This document shows positions 1 through 12,034 of a stretch of 64,000 nucleotides of DNA, piece by piece. Positions within the stretch are counted from its first letter, which is position 1, and every line of letters begins with the position of its first letter. A program made the position numbers and the translations under genes. The notes below the pieces were generated by a model. It was not told the DNA's origin and ran no database searches. It saw only the letters and a program-made list of their open reading frames with translations. This DNA comes from Sipunculus nudus (Eukaryota > Annelida > Sipuncula > Golfingiida > Sipunculidae): the NCBI GenBank assembly GCA_026874595.1, contig CM049318.1:19877456-19941455 (forward strand), read 5' to 3'.

Positions 1-1740
1 GCTGGGCTGCCTATATAACTACCGGAATATTGATAGACTAATGTAGATATCTGCATTGTTACAACCTGTTCAAAATGCCAAATTTTCTTGTTTTGAAACA
101 GACAAGAAAGAGGGACTAAAATATTTTTATTAATATGTTAGATGTGGCTGTGGCTGCAAATATATTGCAGTTAAACAAAAAAAAGAATAACAGACTCCAT
201 CTTCTTTTTTTAATCAAGGTATAGCGGTGGCTACAGCGGTGGCCCCTAAAATAATTCGTTAAGAAATAGATTATGGGATAAATTCTGTGTTGAATATGAT
301 CACCGTTTCAAGAACTCTTTGTATTATTCAGACAAGCTGGCAAAATTCCGAATGTTATGTCTCAACTCATAATCAGAAAAAAAAGACTTACCCACTCCCA
401 CCTTATGTTTGGCTCTAAGAGTGCGGAGAACAGTGATTGTTTTGTGTGGCCTAAAGGTAACAAGAGGCGCAGCACGTTTCTGTACGTGTACACTTTATCT
501 TACTCTGTTTTGGATTAAGGTGTGAACGCTTGCGTGTTTATACGTCTCTGGATACTATACATTGATATACTATATGGTACAGGAACATTAAGCTGTAAAT
601 CATACACAGGCACTGACAACATTGATAAAAGATGCACTCTTTTACTACCTCCATTATCATTACCTAAACCAAACGTGTTTAACCTTTAGTAATATATGAC
701 CGATCTCATGAACAGGAAATCCGTTTTCAATATCCTTTACTGATTATTCCCTATCGCACCTTAACCAAGTATTAATAAAATGGCATATTGACATAACATG
801 ATGATAATTATAGCACTTAATATAGCGCAGTCCTCTGGGTTAACTGTTTGGAGGCTCTTCATAACATTAGTGCAAACATTCAAAATACAAAACGACTTAC
901 ACAGTTTAAAACATTCTAAAAGCATCATTAAGATGTGATACATGCATTAAGGTTTGTATGCACATTTACCGTATAAAAAGGATTTAAGTAAACGTTTAAA
1001 ATTATCAAAGTCCCAGATCTTCTGGTAACGTATTCCATAGAAGTGGTCCAGCTACACTGAAACTGCGATTAGCGTAAGTTTGTGCTTATATCTTGGAACC
1101 TAAAACTGATTTCTGATGTTTCCTAGTCTTTGGTTTTGTCGACTAATCGGTTTTACACTAAAAGTTAAGTATTCTGGAGCTTCACCATATAAACATTTAT
1201 GCACCAAAGATATAATGTTACTCTCTATTCGTTATCGTACTGGCAACCAGTGTAGTTTAATAGAAGTGTCACACTGCCATGCTTACTTCTACCTCTTCGA
1301 AGTTCTTTTCACTCGGTCCATACTGTATAACATTTGAATTCTCCACACGTGATAAGATTAATCCAAGATGCCACAGTTTTACATGCATCCGCCGCTAAAT
1401 ATGTCCGGATAAATATCAGTTTTTGAAGTGCAATCATAGCCTTCCTATATTTTATAGTTATCTGATGTGTTAATTTCAGGGTCTATCTACACACATAATT
1501 ATTTATTTTCATTAACACGTTGAACTGGAGTTACATTTACGTTCAAGCACCTCTTACATTTTGCAATATGTCTTTTATTTTCTAAGTATATGAATTATAT
1601 TTTTTCAGCCTGACACATGTAATACCTCTCCTTTCGCTGGTTTAGCAGGACTCCAAAAATTATTTATTTAGTTTGATCTCGAGAGTCACTGGAGGTAATA
1701 AAAAACAATGCGCCTTGATCCTCATTCAATCATGGCATTA

Positions 1741-3201
1741 TTACGACGTTTTACAGAATTTTTCAAGTGTTTGCTTCAACCTTTCCAGAAAGGTCTTCGC
1801 AAATGTGTGACTGACCATTGTCGTATTCATACTAATTGTCCAGCTCAATCGACCGTTGAAAGTAGAGACACCATGGAAAAAGTGGGGGTCTCTGTTGTTC
1901 ACACTCATGCTGTTTATTGCCCTACAGTAATCTATCATTTGTATTTTGAATTTCCCATCAACAATATTCGGCACTGGGCCGTTATTGCAATTACCAAGAT
2001 TGCTGATAGCACTATGTTGACCGAAACTGAATTCATCCATAATTTTCTCTATCGGATGCTTACTGAGGAGCTCCACAAAATATTTCCAAAAGCCAGCCAT
2101 TTGCAAACATCTTTCAAGGGATGCACCTTTCTTGACGCCGGAAAACACCGTTTTGCTTGTAGCCCAGAACTTCTCTTGGGTACAATCAGCCTTCACTTTC
2201 ACTTGGCTTTCGCCAGTTGCATTATATGTGCTGAGGGGTTGAGGACTTGTTAAGCCTGCGTGGACCCTCATATCAATCGGCCAACCTGTTTTGATTGGAC
2301 ATGGTGGTTTGAGTTTAGCATCTTGATAGGCTCCATATAGAGCCATACTTGATGCCACAATCAGAACACTGTGAACGGAGACTCCGTGCTGCTTGGAGCT
2401 TTTGATAACAGCGGAAGTGAGGTCACGGCTCAGAAGGAGCGGGACTGCAAATGGAACGCTGCCGTCGTCGTTTTCCATGCGACTTGGTTCATCCGGGTAC
2501 TTTAGTTCTACAAATGGTCCAAGCCCAAAGGTGCGGTTTTTCCAGCGAAGCAAGAGCATTAGAGGTTTCACCCAAAATGGCATGGTGGCTTTATCTCCAA
2601 CAACCAACTCTTCAAAAGATTTTACCAGTGGGACTTCTGGAAGAACGTGTCTCGCATCCTGATCATTTACGACTGCTGATAAGACAGGAAACAATTGTCG
2701 GTACATGAAATCGAATCCACTTTTGCCATCTACAATTGAATGGTGTATTGTGAGTATGATAAAGTACTGGTAGCTTGAATCATCCGATTCCATACGAATC
2801 ACTGGTACAAAGGTTCCGCGCCAGAGAGGCCCGTTTTTTAAGTCGAGTTTTATTTTGGAAATTTCATTTAACATTTTCGGCCAGTCGTCCTTCGGGATAG
2901 GATCTGCGGACCTAACATCCACCCGCTCGGGATTTTCCATGGGTACAAATTTATACCCAAAAGCATTTTCCGAGACACTTTTATCTTGAACGATCTTCAT
3001 TCGCATGATCTCCTGGCGTTCAGCAGTGACTTCAAAAGCCTGCCGAACTTTATCTTCAGACAATGGTTGATCGGTTTCGAACAGACCAATATGGTTGCAA
3101 ATTAAAATATTCTTCATTTCGGTAAAGTAATGCATCCACGATTCGTTGAGCCCAAGTGCCCTTGGGACGCTGTGATCACTCTTGGGAAACACCTTGGCCA
3201 T
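1741..3201 (-). CDS. HHxxxD condensation-superfamily acyltransferase, paralog A
   Basis: The predicted protein has 486 residues in one coding exon. HHSIVDG at about residues 153-159 is the HHxxxDG active-site signature of the condensation/alcohol acetyltransferase/PapA-type acyltransferase superfamily; the second His is the usual general base. SNLG near residue 400 and FHGVSTFNGRLSW near 442-454 resemble the C-terminal half of that fold. Family members transfer acyl groups from CoA or carrier thioesters to alcohols or amines; the substrate here cannot be told. I see no signal peptide or membrane segment, so it is probably cytosolic. The open frame runs 24 codons further upstream, to 3273, but that part is intron: a TTTATAG acceptor puts the exon start at 3209, and the ATG at 3201 matches the start of the paralog. 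A minus-strand AATAAA lies near 1662-1669. Upstream noncoding exons were not located. Confidence 0.8.
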   Translation of the reverse strand: MAKVFPKSDHSVPRALGLNESWMHYFTEMKNILICNHIGLFETDQPLSEDKVRQAFEVTAERQEIMRMKIVQDKSVSENAFGYKFVPMENPERVDVRSADPIPKDDWPKMLNEISKIKLDLKNGPLWRGTFVPVIRMESDDSSYQYFIILTIHHSIVDGKSGFDFMYRQLFPVLSAVVNDQDARHVLPEVPLVKSFEELVVGDKATMPFWVKPLMLLLRWKNRTFGLGPFVELKYPDEPSRMENDDGSVPFAVPLLLSRDLTSAVIKSSKQHGVSVHSVLIVASSMALYGAYQDAKLKPPCPIKTGWPIDMRVHAGLTSPQPLSTYNATGESQVKVKADCTQEKFWATSKTVFSGVKKGASLERCLQMAGFWKYFVELLSKHPIEKIMDEFSFGQHSAISNLGNCNNGPVPNIVDGKFKIQMIDYCRAINSMSVNNRDPHFFHGVSTFNGRLSWTISMNTTMVSHTFAKTFLERLKQTLEKFCKTS

Positions 3202-3289
3202 CTGTGTTGCTATAAATAAAATGAACTTACTGGTTAAATTTTTCGTTATATAAAGGTGTGTTTTCCTAAACAAATCATGGAAACTAATT

Positions 3290-3360
3290 TTCTTTGTAGT
3301 AGGTAGCCTTGTGGTTAAGGCATTTGCTTCCTAGGTTCCAGGTTGTTCCTCACCATTGCA
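3290..3360 (+). mobile_element. tRNA-like SINE fragment, older than the duplication
   Basis: TAGCCTTGTGGTTAAGGCA resembles a Pol III A box in a tRNA-like head. A decayed B-box-like stretch follows about 30 bases later. The same sequence in decayed form lies near 12125-12195 in copy B, so the insertion came before the duplication. It is too diverged to be a working tRNA gene. Confidence 0.4.
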
Positions 3361-4070
3361 TCAACGGAAATGTTGATAATTTAAATTAAACCTCAGCTAT
3401 TATATTTAACATAACCGTTGATTTTGGCTGCCTGATTATTACAAATGGTGTGCCTTGCAACGTTCAAACTCTATGCAAAGCACGATAAGAGAACTCCTCA
3501 GAAACCCCAAGATTTCTGGTTCTCATGAAATTATTACTTTAATTAGCAAAACAGCAGCGGAACATATTAACTTGTTTGCTATAAACAGTTTTCTTCTTGT
3601 CAATTAGTGCAGCTTTTTGTCATTTTGAATACATTCAACTCCGAGAAGAGATTTTTCCTAGTCAGCTAGTTTTCAATCCATTATGGGATTGAAATAAAAA
3701 ACACCTAGATAAAATTGAACGTGTGAAATGACGGTGCAAGAATATGTGTAGAATGATTACATGATGTATTTTAAAAATGAAAATACCCGTATCTAACATG
3801 TAATGGCGAATTTTCTCTTAGCTCTGTAATAATTTCACCTGGGCCGGAAGTAAATGGTCAGATACCATTCAAAACCGTATTTATATTTTACTATCTCGAA
3901 TCTCGAATAACACTTTCAACAGCAGAAAGGGAATTTTTGTGGTAGGCCCACCGTGGACAAGACGACACTGTAATTTACGGGAAACCTGTTTCTCGGCTAA
4001 CCTATGCCATAAAAATTCAATATTTAAATTGAATAGTATAATGTATCAATTGTAGTACATAAATGCTTAT

Positions 4071-5630
4071 GAATATAACCCTTACTATACCTCTCATTGA
4101 CAAACGGCGGATTGACAACATAAACAAACGGACTGACAATTCAGTGCATGTTAATGAATAAAACATAACACACACATATTTTATATATGTGTATGTGTGC
4201 TTCAGTCAATGTGTACCATCAGTCAATTTGTAAACTGCCTGAAATTTTCGGGCAATTTACAAATTGCCTGATTCACTCAGGCAATTTATAAAATGACTTA
4301 AGTTTTCAGGCATTTTACAAATTGACTGAAAATCAGTCAGTTTATTTGACACATTGTTTTAAAATTAAAAAGAATGAAATATTTTTGTTATACAACATGA
4401 AGGATAAAATAAAATTTCATTTTATTCATATACCTAAGTTTTACAAAACATTGATATACTTTACATCAAATTATAGCATAATTTATTATTTTTATATATA
4501 AATGACTGCTCAGCATTTCACAACCATCACATTTTGGCTCCATTCAAATATTGTAGATGGCAAACTCATTGAATCAAACAAACCCAATAGAGTCGGAAGT
4601 TTTTATAGCCAAAGTCCTTGTAATTTACTACAGCATATCTTAATCCTGTATTTAATATTAATATGTAATGATTTCCTTTACCGTCCTTTATCACAAATTT
4701 CACATATTATTACACAGTTTAAAATTTCATTTAATCAAAAGCTTCAATATAACTTGATTCTCTTTCTTGAATAAGCAAAAGTGTAGTCATATGAGTTGTA
4801 AATAGTTTGCATATTTTATAATGTTAAAAGTGTGTGCATATTTCAACTACATGTACATTATTCTGGTTACCCCTCATGAGTCTTTGTATTTTATTGGCTA
4901 TGGGGTTGCTTATCATGGTGTACCCCATTGAAAACACTGCAGGGACTTGGAATCATAAGAGTACCACTCTGCTGGTTAGGGTTTGTGAGCGTCAGAATCT
5001 GGCACCTACAATCCACCGGGGCTTCTTAATTCTCCAGCGGTGTTGACATAATTATAGTGAAGACAGTAATGTAGGATTAGAAATGCTGTAAGAAAAAATT
5101 ACATTAACATGGATATTTTTGTGTTAAAGATTTCATGGAATAAGTTATATGTCCTGAACACAAGCAAGTGAAATGTGGAATGGTGAAAATAAAACAAATT
5201 TTAGTTTAAAATTTGACAATTGTGACAGGTAGTCCCAGCCGTCCGAAACCGCTGAACAGGAAGAGGTTCCTCCTGACGGAAGGGTGCCCTTTGAAGGTCA
5301 TGTAGGGAAATATGGTAAAATATGGAATACGGAATATGATTATTTGTAGGAAGTGGAATTATGGTCGAGCTATTGCTGTCTGGTTGGAAATTTCTTTGTT
5401 GTTCCCTATGATACCGTCAACGGAGAAAAATGATAATTTAAAAAAAAGCTTCGGTATTAGATTTAGAATGTTTGGCAATTCCTAAATTTTTACGACTGAA
5501 GCACACATACACATATATAAAATATGTGTGTGTTATGTTTTATTCATTAACATGCATTGAATTGTCAGTCCGTTTGTTTATGTTGTCAATCCGCCGTTTG
5601 TCAATGAGAGGTATAGTAAGGGTTATATTC
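4071..5630. mobile_element. Foldback/TIR-like element with 135-bp inverted arms
   Basis: Bases 4071-4205 and 5496-5630 are reverse complements over 135 bp with a single mismatch that I can find. They enclose about 1290 bp, which carry the hairpin array at 4237-4339 and no coding frame that I trust. The interior is collinear with about 13100-14410 in copy B, which lacks the right arm. A nonautonomous TIR or foldback element would explain this; a local inverted duplication is the alternative. No target duplication was found, and the right-hand homology runs on past the arm to about 5720. Confidence 0.6.
4237..4339. repeat. Four-hairpin array, locus 1
   Basis: Four 17-bp imperfect palindromes start at 4237, 4266, 4295 and 4323, about 29 bp apart: GCCTGAAATTTTCGGGC, GCCTGATTCACTCAGGC, GACTTAAGTTTTCAGGC and TGACTGAAAATCAGTCA. 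They are separated by AATTTAYAAA-type spacers. Confidence 0.7.
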
Positions 5631-6410
5631 CTGCTATAACTTACTAAATCGTGGTGCTGTCTTGCACAAACGAGGCTTGCCTTGTGAATGTCTACCCTAA
5701 TTTCAAAAGAATATTTTTTTTTATATATAGGGCCGAATTCATTAGCATCGTAATTTTCAACATCAGAAGAGACCACCTAATGGCAGGCCGACAATTGACA
5801 AAAAAACACTTTGATATTGCACCAAACATGATTCAAAATGTTTACGATCTCCGTTAACCTATGCAAGAGGTTTCAAATCACTTAATTTAAAATCTATTAG
5901 TTTCAAATCTATAATATATTAGTTTTAGTACAGCAATACTTAGTTTAAACACTCATTAACATACCTGTTCATTGAAAAATGTCGCTATAGAACCAGTAAA
6001 CCTCACTCTTACCTGTGCAGTGTCTCAACTTCTTGGCAAGTTAACTTAACGCGATGGGACAGTCAGTGTTGATCACCTCTCTCCGTGCATGTGCACTGAT
6101 TTGGAGTTACATATTTCGAACTTCCACCTACTGATGATTGGCGTGCACACGTCATGTGAGGTGCCTCCAGAACCAAATAATTCAGTTAGCTATAGCTTGA
6201 CAATGACCCTTCAAATACCTACCATTCACTCTCTTCACCAGCAAATATGGGACGCGGGAATATATGTAGGTTAAACATAGGTTGTACACATACGGCGGAC
6301 TGACAACACAGTGTGTGTTTTGTGATAGTCAAGTAGGGTCATTCGGCCGAGTCAAGTAAGCCGACTAGGCCGAGAGAAGCTCAACTCTATCCAAACATGA
6401 ATAAAAAAAT

Positions 6411-6439
6411 ATTATATATATATATATATACAAATAAAC

Positions 6440-6493
<54 letters not shown>

Positions 6494-6578
6494 CACTGAA
6501 GAAAAACAATGTTGTTTTTCTTCAGTGTTATACCGCTCTGGCCTAGTCCATAGAGCACTTTACAAAGGAGGGTAACTC

Positions 6579-6635
<57 letters not shown>
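6411..6635. repeat. Two (AT)n arrays flanking a perfect palindrome
   Basis: (AT)n runs at about 6411-6492 and 6583-6635 flank a perfect inverted repeat, arms 6491-6509 and 6512-6530 with a 2-base loop (arm TAACACTGAAGAAAAACAA), and a short unique stretch. No coding content. Confidence 0.8.
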
Positions 6636-6636
<1 letters not shown>

Positions 6637-7825
6637 CATGTTTACATTTATATATTGTTTCAAAGAAAATTAATAAGTATCACTTAATCGCCAATTTTAC
6701 ATTTTTTTTAAATATGTGCGTTCACGCTATACGGCACAAGATAAGACTGTAGTTAACATTTGAAATTTAAACAGGCAATATAGAGGAATTAGGACGACTG
6801 CACCTAGGAGGGTCGGCAGATTTAAGGGGTATTTATGAAGAGGAAGTAATTTGACCTCTTGATTGAGATAAATATAATGATGTTCTTATTTGCTGACTGG
6901 GTATAGTCTAATACTTTTAATGAATCAAGGAACATGCATCAGCTTCAGGAGTTTTATTTAATTTTACAATTATAACACCAAAGTTAATACAGGAAATTAG
7001 GCGATTTCAATATAACATCCGCCTTTCGATAGTTACATTCTTTATATTTTCATTCGTGTTTTCTCCATGGGAGTAATTTGTTGGTGGACTGGTAATACAT
7101 AATTCCCAGATTCAACTATCAACATTACACCTCCGAAAGATATTACAATTAAAATAATTTGCCAAAAAAAGGCTTAAAATGAAATCTAATTTGAATTTGT
7201 AAACATATGAATTAAAAACAAAATTTTTGACCGTGTCCTCAAATGTTAAGGAATTAAAATCTTTCAGACTATTATTAAATAACTAAAATGACTGAGAAAA
7301 CATGATTCACCCGTTTCTACAAATTGTGTAGAAGAGCCATTAAACGCATAAATTAAACAATGCCTCAGGCTTAATGTATTAAAATTAGAACTTGCGTTTT
7401 ATTGCAAAATAACTAATGACGTGCCCATAGTAGTGATCGGCGTGATCCACACTATGCATTTTAGGGCAAACGCTTTTATTAGTTCTTTGATTCTGAAGCA
7501 GGAATATGTCCTGTTCAAATTGCTTAAATTGTTTTAATCCTAAATGAAAATTGTACAAATGTTATCACCACAAAGGAAGCACCAAACTCAACAACCCCCC
7601 CCCCCCCCCAATTCCAATAGAAATCTGCATTCGTGCTTCCCTAAAACTCCTCCCCCCCCCACCTAGAATTTGCATTTCAAGAAATGTAAAAAAAGGGGGG
7701 GGGGTGTGTTGGGTGAGGGGGTTTTTGGATATGGTATACCCGTGGGATCATCTGAGCGGTTCTAAGTCTCCTCACCCAATAGTACATAACGAAATTTGCA
7801 AGTTTTATGTGGGATTGGATGATGG
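6636..7825. other. Unique spacer between duplication copies A and B
   Basis: I see no gene. The spacer ends in poly-C/poly-G runs (C15 at 7595-7609, a second C run near 7650, a G run near 7694). The open frames across these runs are artefacts of the homopolymers. Confidence 0.5.
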
Positions 7826-9610
7826 CAGGTCTGCCTATATAACTGCCGGTATATTGATAGAGTAATATAGATATCTGCATATCTGTTAAAAATGCCAAAT
7901 GTTTTTGTTTCGAAACAGACAGGAAAGGTGGACTAAAATATGTTTATTTACTCGGAAGTTTATGGCTGCAGATACATTGCAGTTAAAAAACTCTCCTGAA
8001 TAAAAAACTCCATCTGCATCACTATTTAAATCAGGGTGGCTGGGGTGGACTTTTAAACACCTTGTGTCTTGTGCCTTTGACAGATTACTATTGACTTTGA
8101 TAGATGACGACTACATGTGGCAGTGAGGTAGGTTGGTGCATGATTAATGTACTAGAAAGTAAGGCCATACCAAAAAATATTTTATACGGATTCCCATTTT
8201 TTATCGAAACTTTAATTACCGGGTTTTCGGTGATGTTGCTAATTTGTGCTGTGGTACAAGCCCCTTACAATAATTCGTTAATAAGTATAATATGGGCTGA
8301 ATTCTGTGTCGATTATTTTCACCGTTTCAAGAACTGGAACAAATCTGTGTATTATTTAGGCCAGCTCGGAAAATTTCGAATGTTGTGTCTCAACTTATAA
8401 ACAGAACAAAATGAACAATTCACCCACTCGCACAATATGTTTGGCTCACAGAGTGCATAGAACAGTAATTGTTTTGTGTGGCCTAACGATAACAGGGGGC
8501 GCAGCACTTTTCTTTACGTGCCCTTCTTATCTTTCTCTCTGATTGTATTTAGATGTGAACGCTAGCCTGTTTATACGTCTCTGGATACTATACATTGATA
8601 TACTATATGATACAGTTACATAAGCTGTAAAACATACACAGGCACTAACAACATTGAAAACAGGAACACTCTTCTGCTACCGCCATCATCATTACTTAAA
8701 CAAAACGTGTTTCACCTTTAGTAACTATCAGTTTAATATATGACCGATCTCATGAACAGGAAATCCGTGTTCAATATCTCCTTAACTTATTCCTCACCAT
8801 CGCACCTTATACAAGTCTTTATAAAATGGCACATTGACATAACATGATGATGATTACAGCACTTAATACAGCGCAGTCCTCCAGAATAACTGTTTGGAGG
8901 CGCTTTACAACATAAGTACAAAACATGACTTACACAGTTTAAAACCATTCTAAAAGCATCATTAAAATGTGATATATGCACTAAGATTAGTATACACATT
9001 TACCGTATAAAAGATTCGTTCAAAATTATCAAAGTCCCACATCTTCTGGAAACAATTCACCATAGAAGTCCGGCTACACTGGAACTGCGACTAGCATATG
9101 TTTTGCGATTATACCTTTGAACCTCTAACTGATTCTGATGAACCTAATCTTGGATTTTTTTTTTCGACTACTAGATTATGCACATTTATTATAAGTATTC
9201 TGCAGCTTCGCCATATAAACATTTATGCATCAAAGTTATAATGTTACACTCTATACGTAATTGTACTAGCAACCAGTATAGTTCTTTAATTGAAGTGTCA
9301 CATTGGCATGCTTACTTCCGCCTCTTCGAAGTTCTTTTCACCAGGTCCATACAGTATAGAATTTGAAAAGTCTACACGTGATAAGATTAATCCAAGATGC
9401 CACAGTTTTACATGAATCCGCTGCTAAATATTTCTGGATAAATTTCAGTTTATGAAGTGCAATCATTGCCTTCCTATATTTTACATTTATCTGATGTGTT
9501 AATTTCTGAGTCCATCTACACAATTTATAATTTAATTCCATTAACACGTTGATCTTGAGTTCCATTTACGTTCATGCATCTCTTACATTTTGCAATATGT
9601 CATTTATTGC

Positions 9611-10430
9611 ATTTTAATTCCATTTTTGCATCATCATTCATCTTTAGTCTATTACTTTTGATTCATGATCTTTTTTTCCAATGTAGGTTTATTACTATTA
9701 AGAAAGCTTTCTTCGCCAGCTTTCCGTGGTAGAAATGACTGCAATTATATATATGCTCAACAGCAAATCCATATGTACCAATGTCACTCGCCACAGCCTG
9801 AGGAAGGGTACATGCATATGTCAGATATAGATGCTCCATCAACTGACCCTAAATTGCTACTGATCGCAATATGTCATAATTTGATTTCAATAAGTGTCTA
9901 GATGGAGATACATATATTATTATTTTTCATATGTAGGCCTCTGCAAACTTACAATGATCTCAATGCATGTCAGTGTAAACGAATCCAACAATTATAATGA
10001 AATATACTTTAAAATACTTCGTACTTAAGATGTTTAAATAAATATAGCAATTCTTGATTCAAAGTTTCCCTTGTCAAATGTTACGTATCATGTTTCGACC
10101 GGGAAGATACAAAACAAATCGCCAGCTGAGTCCGTAGAACAATAAATTTTTTTTTGTGTGGCTTCATCAATACGTTTCGTGACTCTACATCACATATGCG
10201 AGAGACTGGGAGTAGCTGGATAAAAAACACAGGAACAACTATAGATGTATGAAACATGGAGCAAAAGTCTCGTTTATAACGTGCATGAGCTTGCGTGAGC
10301 TTCTGTTATCGTTGACGTGCGTGTCCATTCTTGTTCTATGAAGACTTTTGAAGTAATGAGAATAGTAATCTTTAAATATTACACATAAACAACTGGATAC
10401 TGTACAGCATTTACACTTATGGATTAAGCC
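9611..10430. other. Segment present only in duplication copy B
   Basis: In copy A the flanking sequences are almost adjacent (about 1570 and 1605). This segment is therefore an insertion in B or a deletion from A. I see no terminal repeats. It contains one 78-codon frame (9665-9901) that I do not recognise. Confidence 0.5.
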
Positions 10431-10573
10431 TAACCCATGTAATACCTGTCCTTTCGCTGGTTTGGCAGGATTTCATAAATTATGTCTTTGAGTTAAGTTT
10501 CAAAGTTAACCTCGAGAGTGACTGGAGATAATAAAAATCAATGCGCCTTGCTCCTCTTTCAATCATCACAGTA

Positions 10574-12034
10574 TTACGACGTTTTACAGAATTTTTCAAG
10601 AGTTTGTTCCAACTTTTCCAGAAAGGTCTTTGCAAATTTATGACTGACCATTGCCGTATTCATACTAATTGTCCAGCTCAATCGCCCGTTGAAAGTAGAG
10701 ACACCATGGAAAAAGTGGGGCTCTCTGTTGTTAAAACTCATGCTGTTTATGGCCCTACAGTAATCTATCATTTGTATTTTGAATTTCCCATCAACAACAT
10801 TCGGCACTGGGGCGTTATTGCAATTACCAAGATTGCTGATAGCACCTTGTTGACCGATACTGAATTCACTCATAATTTTCTCTATTGGATGCTTACTGAG
10901 AAGCTCCGCAAAATATTTCCAAAAGCCAGCCATTAGTAAACATCTTTCAAGGGACGCACCTTTTTTGACGCCGGAAAACACCGCTTTGCTTGTAGCCCAG
11001 AACTTCTCTTGGGTACAGTCAGCTTCCATTTTTACTTTGCTTTCGCCTTGTGCATTATATGTGCTGAGGGGTTGTGGACTGGTTAAGCCTGCGTGGACCC
11101 TCATATCAATCGGCCAACCTGTTTTGATTGGAGATGGTGGTTTGAGTTTAGCATCTTGATAGGCTCCATATAAAGCCATACTTGATGCCACAATCAGAAC
11201 ACTGTGGACTGAGACTCCGTGCTGCTTGGAGCTTCTGATCACAGCGGAAGTGAGGTCACGGCTCAGGAGGAGCGGGACTGCAAATGGAACGCTGCTGTCG
11301 TTGTTTTCCATGCGACTTGGTTCATCCGAATACTTTAGTTCTACGTATGGTGCCGGTCCAAAGATACGGTTTTTCAAGTGAAGCAAGAACATTAATGGTT
11401 TTACCCAAAATGGTATGGTTGCTTTATCTCCAACAACCAACTCTTCAAAAGACTTAACAAGTGGGATTTCTGGAAGAACGTCTCTCGCATCCTGATCATT
11501 TACGACCACTGATAAGAGAGGAAACAATTGTCGGTACATGAAATCGAATCCACTTTTACCATCAACAATGGAATGATGTATTGTAAGTATTATAAAGTAC
11601 TGGTAGTTTGAATCATCCGACCCATTACGAAACACCGGAACAAAGGTTCCGCGCCACAGTGGACCGTTATCCAAATCGAGTTTGGTTTTCAAAATTTCAT
11701 TTAACAGTATCGGCCAGTCGTCCTTCTGGATAGGATCTGTGGATCTTACATCGATCTGCTCGGGATTTTCCATGGGTACAAATTTATACCCAAAAGGATT
11801 TTCCGAGACACCTCTATCTTGAACGATCTTCATTCTCATGATTTCCTGACGTTGAGCGGTTACCTCGAAAGCCTGCCGGACTTTTTCTTCAGAAAGCGGT
11901 TGATTGGTTTCAAAAAGCCCAATATGGTTGCAAATTAAAATATTCTTCATTTCGGTAAAGTAATGGAGCACCGATTCATTGAGCCCAAGTGCCCTCGGGA
12001 CGCTGGGATCGCTCTCGGGAAACACCTTGGCCAT
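10574..12034 (-). CDS. HHxxxD condensation-superfamily acyltransferase, paralog B
   Basis: This is the second copy of the acyltransferase, exactly 8833 bp downstream of paralog A with no length change: 486 residues in one coding exon. HHSIVDG is kept at residues 153-159, as are DMRVHAGL near 310-317 and GVSTFNGRLSW near 444-454. By my hand count about 59 of 486 residues differ from A (about 88% identity). Both copies are free of stops and frameshifts, so both are probably functional. A TTTACAG acceptor puts the exon start at 12042, eight bases before the ATG, which indicates an intron in the 5' UTR as in A. The substrate is unknown. By family, the role is CoA- or thioester-dependent acyl transfer, probably in the cytosol. 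Confidence 0.83.
   Translation of the reverse strand: MAKVFPESDPSVPRALGLNESVLHYFTEMKNILICNHIGLFETNQPLSEEKVRQAFEVTAQRQEIMRMKIVQDRGVSENPFGYKFVPMENPEQIDVRSTDPIQKDDWPILLNEILKTKLDLDNGPLWRGTFVPVFRNGSDDSNYQYFIILTIHHSIVDGKSGFDFMYRQLFPLLSVVVNDQDARDVLPEIPLVKSFEELVVGDKATIPFWVKPLMFLLHLKNRIFGPAPYVELKYSDEPSRMENNDSSVPFAVPLLLSRDLTSAVIRSSKQHGVSVHSVLIVASSMALYGAYQDAKLKPPSPIKTGWPIDMRVHAGLTSPQPLSTYNAQGESKVKMEADCTQEKFWATSKAVFSGVKKGASLERCLLMAGFWKYFAELLSKHPIEKIMSEFSIGQQGAISNLGNCNNAPVPNVVDGKFKIQMIDYCRAINSMSFNNREPHFFHGVSTFNGRLSWTISMNTAMVSHKFAKTFLEKLEQTLEKFCKTS

Larger units (their letters stand above)
1..6105. repeat. Segmental duplication, copy A (enters from window edge)
   Basis: The sequence from base 1 matches the sequence from about 7826 in order and orientation, through the flanks, the acyltransferase and its upstream region. 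Matching landmarks are the opening TGCCTATATAACT stretch, the ATACTATACATTGATATACT block near 552 versus 8584, and the gene itself. The match is interrupted at about 4071-5935 by an element-like insert, resumes near 5938-6105 (matching about 12865-13030), then ends. Except for the gene, 1-1740 and 3210-4070 hold only this duplicated noncoding sequence. Confidence 0.8.

Noticed and set aside
1708-2253. 181-codon plus-strand frame
   Set aside because: Antisense shadow of acyltransferase paralog A; the matching frame in copy B is shorter and not conserved at its end.
3202-3273. 24-codon N-terminal extension of acyltransferase A
   Set aside because: It lies in the intron upstream of a TTTATAG acceptor and has no counterpart in paralog B.
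8104-8400. 98-codon frame with a hydrophobic stretch
   Set aside because: The same region in duplication copies A and C is broken by stops and indels.
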